This document shows, piece by piece, positions 55,638 through 64,000 of a stretch of DNA of 64,000 nucleotides. The notes below the pieces were generated by a model. It made no database searches and was not told the DNA's origin. It saw only the letters and a list, made by a program, of their open reading frames with translations. Numbering within the stretch: the first letter of the stretch is position 1; the number at the start of each line of letters is the position of its first letter. A program made the translations under genes and the position numbers. This DNA is from Corinectria fuckeliana (Eukaryota > Ascomycota > Sordariomycetes > Hypocreales > Nectriaceae): positions 62,001 through 126,000 of the forward strand of contig WPDH01000179.1 of NCBI GenBank assembly GCA_019137255.1, read 5' to 3'.

Positions 55638-55689
55638 GATGCATACGATGAGTCGAGAGGGCTGGTGATGTTGGTTCAGGTGTGTTCAT

Positions 55690-56298
55690 GTACAGTAAAC
55701 GATTGCATGCGGTGATGATGCTTTGAAGGAACTGGTTCCTCTCTCTAGAATCTCCATTTGGCTCGGAAAAATAACAAGTGATTCACGTCTACTCGCTGTT
55801 TGTTGGGATGAATGGTCATTCTGGCAGCTGGCGACCAGCTGTGAAGCTCGAACTTGGATCTGGAGTTTATCGGAACGTGGGGCCGGCCGATAAGAGATCT
55901 GCGGGGGGAGCATGGACAAGGTGGGTGCACAGCATGATTGCTTTCCAGAAAAACGAGAATAGTTAGATTTAAGTAGTAGCAGGGTCCTCGGATTGATGAA
56001 CGGTAACCAAGGCCCATTCTAATTAGTCTATAGAGCATCATAGCCGAGCACAACTTGTCAGCTATCAACCGGGGCTTTCTCCAGCTGCCGAGCCGTCACG
56101 GTGCCGGTCGTCAAACAGCGGCTTATCAGCGTCTCGGCTTACACGGCTGGTGTCGGCTCAACATGACGTCGCTACTCCGGACTCCTGGACATTGAGGTTG
56201 CGCCCCTCGGTAAACTATCTATCTTCCCCATCATCTTATGATTGCTAATAAGTTGATTGACTGTGCCAGCTTCTCAATTCGATCTAAGGACACTCGCA
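55690..56298. other. Spacer and 5' region of the E1-alpha gene
   Basis: No further gene is seen. The TATCTATCTTCCCC to TGCCAG stretch just before 56299 could contain a 5' UTR intron end. Confidence 0.45.
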
Positions 56299-57698
56299 AT
56301 GAAGTCTCGAGCTTTGCGACACGTCGCCCAGCGGACTGCCGCTCTGGCTAGACTACCCGCGCTCCCCTTCGTTCGAGCAGCAAGCAGCGTTGCTCAGCGG
56401 CCTAACTCGGACTATGTCTCGTTTCCCGGTGCCTTGAAGAGCGCCTTCGTGAGCTCTCTCAAGTTCGAGAACCCAGAGTCGTACCCGGCGCTGCCCACCT
56501 ACCGCGTCGTAGACCAGCACGGCGTCGTCGTGGATTCGTCCTTTACGCCCGACATCTCGGACGAGGAGGTCATCCGGCTGTACAAGGACATGATGTTCAT
56601 CTCTATAATGGACTTGATCATGTTTGATGCACAGAGGCAAGGTCGGCTGAGCTTCTACATGGTCAGTGCTGGCGAGGAAGCCGTCAGCATTGGGAGCTCC
56701 AGCGTCCTCGACCGCGAAGACGTCATGTTCTGCCAGTATAGGGAGCAGGGCGTGTTCAAGGAGCGAGGATGGACAGTAAAAAACTTCATGTCACAGCTAT
56801 TTGCCAATGTGAATGATCCCGGGAGGGGGAGGAGCATGCCGGTGCACTACGGAAGTAAGGAACTGAATATCGTGAGTACCAGCGGCCGAGGAAGAGCGAA
56901 CCTGAGCTGACACAAACAAAAAAGCACTCCATATCATCACCGTTGGCCACTCAGCTCCCGCAAGCGTCCGGGGCAGCCTACGCGTTGAAGATGCAAAGAC
57001 TACAAGACCCCAACGTCAAGCCCCGGGTGGTGGCCGCATACTTTGGCGAAGGAGCCGCGAGTGAAGGAGACTTCCATGCCGCCCTGAACATCGCTGCCAC
57101 GCGGTCATGTCCCGTCATCTTCATCTGCCGCAACAACGGCTACGCCATCTCGACGCCGACACTCGACCAGTACCGGGGCGACGGCATTGCCAGCCGCGGC
57201 TTGGGCTACGGCATCGACACGATCCGCGTCGACGGCAACGACATCTGGGCGGTGCGCGAGGCGACCAAGAAGGCACGCGCAATGGCGCTCCAGGACGGCG
57301 GTAGACCCGTGCTCGTCGAGGCCATGACGTACCGCGTGTCGCACCACAGCACATCGGACGACTCGTTTGCGTACCGCGCGCGGGTCGAGGTGGAGGACTG
57401 GAAGCGGCGCGACAATCCCATCACGCGACTGCGCAAGTGGATGGAAGTCAAGGGCATCTGGGACGAGGCCAAGGAGAAGACGGCGCGAGATGTCCTGCGT
57501 AAGGAGATCCTCAAGGGGTTCAACGAGGCCGAGCGCGAGAAGAAGCCGCCGATCCGGGGCATGTTCGAGGACGTGTACGAAGAACTGACGGACGACTTGA
57601 AGGCGCAGATGAAGGAGCTCAAAGGGATGCTGGATAAGTATCCCGAAGAGTATGATGTGGGAGAGTTTGAGGGCGGCAAGGATAGCTTAAAAGAATGA
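56299..57698 (+). CDS. Branched-chain 2-oxoacid dehydrogenase E1 alpha subunit
   Basis: The enzyme is the thiamine-diphosphate decarboxylase component (BCKDHA type) that degrades the keto acids of Leu, Ile and Val in the mitochondrial matrix. Exons 56299-56871 and 56925-57698 flank a 53-nt intron (GTGAGT/AAAAAG, phase 0; ELNI/HSISSPLATQ), giving 448 aa. I chose the ATG at 56299; the upstream in-frame TTG has no ATG. The presequence MKSRALRHVAQRTAALARLP is Arg/Ala-rich. Motifs are RQGRLSFYMVSAGEEAVSIG, DVMFCQYREQGVFKERGW, the ThDP motif AYFGEGAASEGDFHAALNIA ending CRNNGYAISTPT, and the phosphorylation-loop sequence YRVSHHSTSDDSFAY. These distinguish it from the pyruvate dehydrogenase E1 alpha subunit. 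It is divergent from COQ5. Confidence 0.96.
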
Positions 57699-57839
57699 GT
57701 GCCAAGAGACTCGAGTTTACGAATAGATGAACCGTTAAGAGAATCGATTGTCAGCAGCCTTCTTCTTTTGACGACACAGGTCGCTCTCTGGATCAAATTC
57801 ACGAGTATGGAATAACTTAGGAAATGGAAAGTCCGATTC

Positions 57840-59780
57840 CTAGCCTGAGCTTGCACCTTCAAAATGAAACGTGCTGCTGAGATCCAGCGAGTTGAGAGTC
57901 TGTGGCTGGCTAGGGTTGAGTATGCTAGCGTCTTGGGCATCCAGATAGCTTGCAATTCCAGAGTTCTGATCTTCCAGAGGAAACGATATTTGGAAAAAGT
58001 CATCATAGCTGTTGTTCGAGTGTTTTGAGCTATTGGTTGAGAACCTGTACTCATGCCTCCTCCGTATGAGTTGGCCTACCACATATCATTGTTGTCAAGT
58101 TGGCGAGAAATAGGCTCTATGGAACCATTCGAAATGGATATGGGAGCTGAATCACCGCCGGAAGTCAGGTAACTGCTGGGTCCAGGCTGGTCTGTCACGA
58201 ACCCAATGTTGTCTAGTAAAGAACTTGTTGTTGGTACACCGTGTGCTTGGCTTAAAGTGGTTCTTTTGGTTGCTGTTGTCACTTCTCAAGGACGAGATAG
58301 AAGTAGAAGAATTTGAACTTGAAACACGACGGGAAAGCTAGTCTTCAAAGACGTAGTCGAGTTCGCTTTCGATTATTCTTGCAATTCGAGGTACTTCATT
58401 TCGGGGCATTGTGTAGTCTCAAGAGTGAGCCTGGAATCGATAAAGCGATTTCGTTTCAGTCTGGATGCATATCTAGAATTAGTGAATGGTTCCCCATCCT
58501 CGACATCTATCGGCCCCTTCGGTTCCTGCCACGAGGCCCTGTCCTATTGGGATAAAGAGACAGAAAGGTTAGAAGAGAAAAGAATAGCAAGAAATATAAG
58601 GCATACAATCTTATGGGTCAACGAGAACCAACCTCAACAAAGGTTAGGGTAGATGGAAAAGATGATGATCCGCGTCGAGAGCGCGGAACTTCGGAAACCC
58701 CTCGCGATGGCTTCCGATGGATATCATTCAGGTATCCAAATTGAACAAACTTAGCTAACGCGGGTTTTATAATTGAATAGCCTGAATGATCGGCGGAGAT
58801 ACGTTTTCAGCCGGGGCCTACTGGATGGTGGCCTAGTCAGAAATAAATATTCCTCGGAGGAGCAGCTCAGCTCTTACCGCCTTGGAGTTGTTACAGACGT
58901 TGTCATGAAGCCGCGTCCCGTTGAAGTGGTGTTTCTCGTCTACAAGAGTATGAGTTGCCAAGGCAGCCATTGCACATTTGAGCACATTCAGATCCTCGGT
59001 CCTGGTTTCATCACCTTCCTGAGACAAAGTCTCGAATGTGGATTTGTCGATAGGATGATGCGTAGAATGGACTCTATCCCATTATATATTGATAAAGGTA
59101 GGAACTGTCCTGCGAAGACTTTCGCTTAGAACGAAGCTGTAGTGTTTGGAGGAATATTGTACGGTGCTCATAGTCAATCGAAAGTTTACTATCTTAATGC
59201 CTCCACTACAGTCATGGGAAACATATTGTTTCTGCAGGAACGCCGTATTGCATCGTCCAGACGGCCACGGCTAGTAGGCTGGCAAGTGAGATATTAGTTT
59301 GTGGCGCCTGGATTGAGTTGGTTAGAAACTCAAGAGAACCTGTGACTTCAAAGTCAAAGTCTCAAACCTCAAATCTGCTGGGCAGTGGCAGACCTGTAGA
59401 CTAAATTAGAGAAGACGGGACTTGACTTAAAAGTGACTCGTACCCTGTGACATTCACCGCAGCCAATCCAATAAGGGAGGACCCTTTTTCTTTTCCTGGC
59501 TGATATTCCAAGCGAGTAGAAGTGGTAAGCTGGCGTCATTTAGTTTCTCGATTTTCCCAGTCAAGACGGAGGCGTTTCCTCGAAGAAGGGGGCTAGGCGA
59601 TATTTCGTATACAAGAAGGTTGAGCTCATTGATAATCAGGAGCCTGTCGGTAGCTGAGTCGGTAGCTATCGGTTGGGTCAAAGGGAGTGAAGAGGTCGAG
59701 GTAGAAGTCGACCAGCCTAATTGAAAGCTTGGCTTTGAAGTCGGAGTGGGCATATCGAGGACATCACCGAGATTCTCCAT
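57840..59780 (-). pseudogene. Unresolved, possibly decayed multi-exon gene
   Basis: Several coding-like minus-strand blocks follow each other but do not join cleanly. They are 59780-59461 (MENLGDVLDMPTPTSKPSFQ, later NELNLLVYEISPSPLL); about 59.22-59.37 kb (SLASLLAVAVWTMQYGVPAE); about 58.83-59.06 kb (DLNVLKCAMAALATHTLVDE); about 58.64-58.79 kb (SIIKPALAKFVQFGYLNDIH); a block near 58.4-58.55 kb; 58282-58086 (GVPTTSSLLDNIGFVTDQPG); and 58046-57840 (NSSKHSNNSYDDFFQISFPL). Plausible splice sites occur (GTGAAT near 59460, GTAAGA near 58885, an AATAG acceptor near 58550, a 38-nt candidate at 58047-58084), but in-frame TGA or TAG codons remain. The Ser/Pro-rich first block and amphipathic middle would fit a fungal transcription-factor-like protein, a weak guess. 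Plus-strand frames of similar length overlap it, so even the strand is not certain. Confidence 0.3.
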
Positions 59781-62549
59781 CTTTTCGGACAAATAGAGAA
59801 AACGGGGGAGGGAGAGAGAGAGTGACGCGTCCTCGCTAATACTAGGCCCTCAACGGGCTCCGGTATCAATTTGTGTAGCGAAAGTCTGACCAAGGCTGAA
59901 CATGTAGGAAGCGCAACGAAACGAATGTTCAAGTGAGACGCAGAGGTCAGAGTGTAAACAAAACCAGGCTGTGGACAACACAAGGGTGCTGTGGACAGCC
60001 TGCGGTACCTAACTCTGCAACCAGATTCGCCAGCCCCGGCAGGGGGATTGTTCAATCACAACAGACAGCACGAGCGTGGTGATGGCCGTTTTCTGGAGGG
60101 TCGTGGTCCGCATGCATCTGAAAGTTGTAAGCTCATGCCTCAGGTTAATTGTGGTCATGAGCGATCGTGGTATTTTCTGGGGATGATAGTTAGAGGGTGG
60201 GCTTTCTCAAGATATAACTGGATGGGCATGAGGCGAGGTCTTTGAGGCATAGACCGAGGTGCTAATACACTAACAATAAAAGCTCCGGGAAACTTCAAGC
60301 CTCTCAAGTCGTGAAAAATAAAGAGCAGTGCAATTTGAACACTCACCATGTCTGAAAAGCCGTCCCCGTCCCCGTCAGCCCAGATCAACAACCACCTTAG
60401 GTACCTGGGAATGCCCAGAGCTGTTGCATGTTAGGTATTAACCAAAATTTAGCAGAAGAGCTCCCGAATCGGCAATGCTTGACAAGTATGTCGCCAGTAC
60501 CCTGGCTATCACGGAGAAGCTTGCATTATTGAATCCAATGAACGAAATGTCTAGGTCACCTGAGACGGTCAAGAGGGAAGAAATGAAACAGAGACTGGAT
60601 TGATGGCAGAAAGATTGGGAGCTCCTAAATTGAGCTAGGATTTACATATTCATATATTTTAGAACCCCTTGTGCTCACCACGTAGGCCGATGGGATAACT
60701 CTAAGTTCACTGCACCCATGAAAGCCAAGCCCACGAATATCCTGGTCTAATTATCTCGTTGACTGTAAATCACTGGCCAATTATGGCGGACCCAAATGGG
60801 ACGAGCGCTGGATTGTACTACGGTAGTATCATAGATGGAGTATTGGTGAATGATGCCTCGAATGTTGAGGAGAGACTAATGCTATGCCGGAAACGGCGGT
60901 TAGCTTTGTCCGTGGGCTTGTGTTGGAGATGTCCTGGGCGGCTCTGATTGACGGTGAGGTGAACACACAACCTTGTCTGCCTTATGAGGTGCTCCACTTG
61001 CCAACCAAACTACTACATACTGTACTGTACAGTAGGGGCAGGACGGCGCAGCACAGTGCCCATGGAGGAGCGGGTGGATTTAGGGTGCTCGGTCATTACG
61101 TCAGGCTTCTCCAGGCTTCTCCAGGTGTCGACATGCCCTTGGCCACATTTCCATGCATCATTCATAGGTAAGTAGCTGGAGGCTCCATGCTGCTTGTCGT
61201 ACAGTGCACGACGGGCGACCACTGAGGCACGGTGAGAGGCACGGTGAGGGGAGTGAGAGACAACCTAGATTACTCTTGTAGGTCTACGTACCCGCTCCGG
61301 CGTAGCGTCCATCCGGTCGCGAGCTTCTGGGTGCTTCTGAATTTTGGGCATCCAAGCACGCACGACACACCACTGATGACCTGGGAATGCCACTTTATTA
61401 CCACTCAATTAATTACCTTACCTGCCACTGCCGACACTACACGTCAACTGTCAACCACCAACCACCAACCACCGTCTTCGGAATCTCCCCCTCTCTCTTA
61501 CATACTACAGCATCATCAAACTACGATCCCTCTATTCCTGCCCTCCTCCTCCCACTCTCATCTGCTTTGATTCCTTATTTCTTCCTCACCCCCAAGAGAA
61601 GCCACGACTGACCCCGCTGCTCCCTGCGCCCGCTCCTGCCCGCGGCCCTCCTGATGGCGTAGTTGGTCGTCTGGGCATGGCAGAACGAACATCGGCAGGT
61701 GATAACGAAGCGCGACTTCCCTCTACCTTGATAACCTCATCCTCATCTTCCGCCGCCAATCTCTCATCTACTATAGCGGTGTCTCCGGGTTCCCAGAGGT
61801 AGGGCGCACCCTTTTATCTCCTCCAGTCTCTTCATCCACCACCACTCTCAACACTCTGTGTGTCGTCATTCATCATTTCGTCCGTCGCCTTCACTTGTCC
61901 GTTCCTGTCTGTTCATGTGTCGCCCTTCGCTCGTTCGGTCCCGCCCGCCCGCCAGCCGTTTGCCATTCACCGTCGACCTTGACCTTCGACCTTGACCTAC
62001 GCCCTTGACCTACGTCCTTGGCCTACGTCCGTCGTCCTTCGTTGACCTCTTCACCCGTCGCCTCGCAACAAAACGGGGTCGTCGCCCACCAACCTGCAGA
62101 CCGACCTCACACGTGTGCGATGCCGACGTTGGATCCGTGGCCGCCCTGTTCCTGATTCACACACATACACGCACAGGCAAACTCGCACACCGCACACATC
62201 CACACCATACTTCCTCCCCTTCCTGCTGCAGCTTTTCTGCCTCAGATGTTGGACGCCTCATCCGCCTCTTGCCTTCTGATTTAACTTTCTATCCTGCACC
62301 GTCACCAACGTGCGTGCACCCTGATTTTGACTAGGCCCTTCCATCGCACGTCGTCTCGAGGCGGCTGCAGCCTCGTCCATCATCATCACCGCGCTTATTG
62401 AATTGCACCTGGAGCCTCGTGCCTCTTGCCTCCCGCACTCCTTACTTCTGCGTCTTTCTCCCCTCGTTGCGTGCAACCCCATCGCCTCCTCTTTCTCTCC
62501 GCACCCTCATCAATTCTCGTCCTCCAACCGCGTCACTAGTACCAAGCTC
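59781..62549. other. Spacer and probable long 5' leader of the UFD4-type gene
   Basis: No gene is supported between 59.8 and 61.2 kb. From about 61.4 kb the plus strand is strongly pyrimidine-rich (CCCTCTCTCT, CCTCCTCCTCCC) with CCTTGACCTACG repeats near 61.98 kb. This fits a long transcribed leader. A 41-codon ATG frame lies at 61678-61803. Confidence 0.45.
61678..61803 (+). CDS. Upstream small ORF or 5' exon, 41 aa
   Basis: ATG GCA GAA opens MAERTSAGDNEARLPSTLIT, continues Ser-rich (SSSSSAANLSSTIAVSPGSQ) and ends R, TAG. The stop codon overlaps a possible GTAGGG donor (CAGAG/GTAGGG). It lies about 750 bp before the UFD4-type start. It could be a regulatory uORF in that gene's leader, or the first exon of a transcript not resolved here. 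Confidence 0.3.
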
Positions 62550-64000
62550 ATGCCACTCATGTCTTCTAGAATCACCAGATCCTCGGCTCGTCAAGCAGCG
62601 AGCCAGGCAGCCCAATCGTCTACTACTGCTCGTTCCGCTGCCCCGGCCGTCGCTGCTGACGTCCCGACTGCACCTGCTGCCACCCCATCATCCCGAAAGC
62701 GAAAGGGCACCGCACCCCAAACGAGTCCTTCTATCACTTCGCAGCCCGGCTCTTCGGGTCGACGGTCCAAGAGACAGAAGATTCCCGAAGCCTCCTTACT
62801 TCCGCCACATAACCCGCCTCCATCTAGGCCGCGGAGGAAGGGAAAGACGTCCGCTGATATGGATAGCCCCGAGTGAGTTGGACCTCAACCCAAGCCTAGC
62901 TAAGCAGGATGCTTTGCTTGAATTTGTATCATGAGGTTAACGCTTTCTAGTAGCGGACTTCCTGGGCCTGCAAATGCCAACGAATCCGCTACACCTTCAG
63001 CCTCGTCGAGCCGGAAGTCAAGTCGAGCCAAGAAGCCTGCAGGCAATTCTCAAGGTTAGTTTGCCTTGTGGGACTTAAACTCTCAAGCGATTGGTTCTTG
63101 CCAGATCATTGACTGCTACAGATCAAACCTCAGCCCCCGCGCTATCGACTCGAAGATCGAAGAGAAACCTGAATAGTGCAGCCGACCAAGACACACCGAT
63201 GACCGGAACAGACGAGAACAGGGACCCGGGTCCTCCACCCCCACCTCCTCCACCCGCCGATCCCCATGCCGACGACGATAGTGAAGACAACGACGACGAC
63301 GACGAGGATGACCAGCCACGAAGATATGACGAAGATGAGGACGACGACGAAGAGGACGACGACGACGATCCTTTCGGCGGATTTGGGGGACCAGGCGGCC
63401 CAGGAAGTCTGTCCAGTACCTTGCGAGCACTGACTGGGATGATGTCGGGTCTCACGTCCCGACTCCGGGAACTCTTACATAACCTGCGCCACGATGATCT
63501 ATCGGTTCAATTAATCGCCCTCCAGGAGCTGTCCGAGATTCTCCTCGTGTCGAACGAAGACAATCTATCCGGCCACTTCGCCCCGGACGCTTTTGTCAAA
63601 GAGCTAGTCATCTTGATGAACAAGGAGGAAAGCCCAGAAATCATGCTTCTTGCCTGCCGCTGTCTCGCAAATTTGATGGAGGCTCTCCCGGCCAGTGTGG
63701 CCAACGTCGTCTACGGAAACGCCGTCCCAGTCCTTTGCCAGAAGCTCCTCGAGATCTCCTTCATCGACCTGGCTGAGCAAGCCCTCAGCACCTTGGAGAA
63801 GATTTCCGTCGAGTATCCCACGAGTATTGTCCGTGAGGGTGGTCTAACGGCCTGCTTGTCCTATCTCGATTTCTTTGCCACTGGTACGCAGAGAACAGCC
63901 GTTACCACCGCGGCAAACTGCTGTCGCAATATCCCTGAGGATTCCTTTGGCGTGGTTCGGGATGTCATGCCCACGCTTCTCAACGTGTTGAGTAGCAACG
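62550..64000 (+). CDS. ufd4: UFD4/TRIP12-type HECT ubiquitin ligase, 5' part
   Basis: UFD4 ubiquitinates ubiquitin-fusion and N-degron substrates. Exons 62550-62872, 62951-63054 and 63122 onward are joined across introns of 78 nt (GTGAGT/TCTAG) and 67 nt (GTTAGT/ACAG), both in frame. The gene runs off the window end, so the HECT domain is not visible. The N-terminus is disordered and basic (MPLMSSRITRSSARQAASQA, RKRKGTAPQ, RRSKRQKIP). A long Asp/Glu tract (DDDSEDNDDDDEDD) and GGFGGPGGPGSLSSTLRALT follow, then armadillo-like repeats: LLHNLRHDDLSVQLIALQEL, LSEILLVSNEDNLSGHF, FVKELVILMNKEESPEIMLL, ACRCLANLMEALPASVANVV, LLEISFIDLAEQALSTLEKI. These match the ARM-repeat start of TRIP12/UFD4 proteins. 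Another ATG three codons downstream is possible. Confidence 0.93.

Noticed and set aside
57140..57360. Arg-rich frames antisense to or in other frames of the E1-alpha exon
   Set aside because: Reading-frame shadows of the highly biased ThDP-domain coding sequence.

Overview
The window is nuclear DNA of a filamentous ascomycete (Pezizomycotina, probably Sordariomycetes). The evidence is the short GT-AG introns (about 50-120 nt) with GCTAAC/CTAAC branch sites, the typical filamentous-fungal gene families (TOK-type potassium channel, ZDS1, RRD/PTPA, NOT4, a fungal-only phosphoesterase-like family), GC-rich coding exons and AT-richer spacers. No tRNA, rRNA or CRISPR array was recognised. Species is not assignable by eye.

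Layout. 1-7.4 kb is a gene desert with many microsatellites. 7.4-8.7 kb holds a six-TM membrane protein gene. 8.7-12.9 kb is a spacer with an AT-richer block. 12.9-16.4 kb encodes a giant coiled-coil protein. 18.5-20.7 kb encodes a SANT-like nuclear protein, divergent from a PP2A activator (PTPA/Rrd, 21.4-22.8 kb). 23.2-24.0 kb holds a four-exon gene for a Pro/Ala/Thr/Glu-rich small protein, found only by joining exons. 24.74-25.64 kb is a 905-bp foldback transposable element with a perfect 9-bp target duplication. 27.0-28.2 kb is a mitochondrial-type alpha/beta hydrolase-fold protein, divergent from a TOK potassium channel (29.2-31.5 kb). 32.0-34.4 kb is a large disordered ORF without a convincing start, possibly the C-terminal half of the adjacent NOT4 gene (34.9-37.4 kb). 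NOT4 is divergent from the complex I 30-kDa subunit (37.8-38.7 kb). 40.6-42.8 kb is a decayed STAND/NLR-type gene with several in-frame stops explained by C-to-T changes. 43.9-46.9 kb is ZDS1. 46.9-51.5 kb is a spacer. 51.5-53.7 kb is a degenerate calcineurin-like phosphoesterase (DUF2433 type) with an RGG tail. It converges on COQ5 (54.2-55.2 kb), followed by a small membrane ORF and the branched-chain keto-acid dehydrogenase E1-alpha gene (56.3-57.7 kb). 57.8-59.8 kb is an unresolved, possibly decayed gene. 62.5 kb to the window end is the 5' part of a UFD4/TRIP12-type HECT ubiquitin ligase.

Functionally the genes are housekeeping and not one pathway. Four encode mitochondrial or probably mitochondrial proteins (NDUFS3-type, COQ5, BCKDHA-type, the hydrolase). 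Two encode ubiquitin ligases (NOT4, UFD4), and two act around PP2A (PTPA activates it; ZDS1 proteins regulate it in yeast). The accessory signals are the Mutator-like foldback element and the RIP-like NLR relic. Coordinates of spliced genes come from manual splice-site reading with phase checks; no database search was run.
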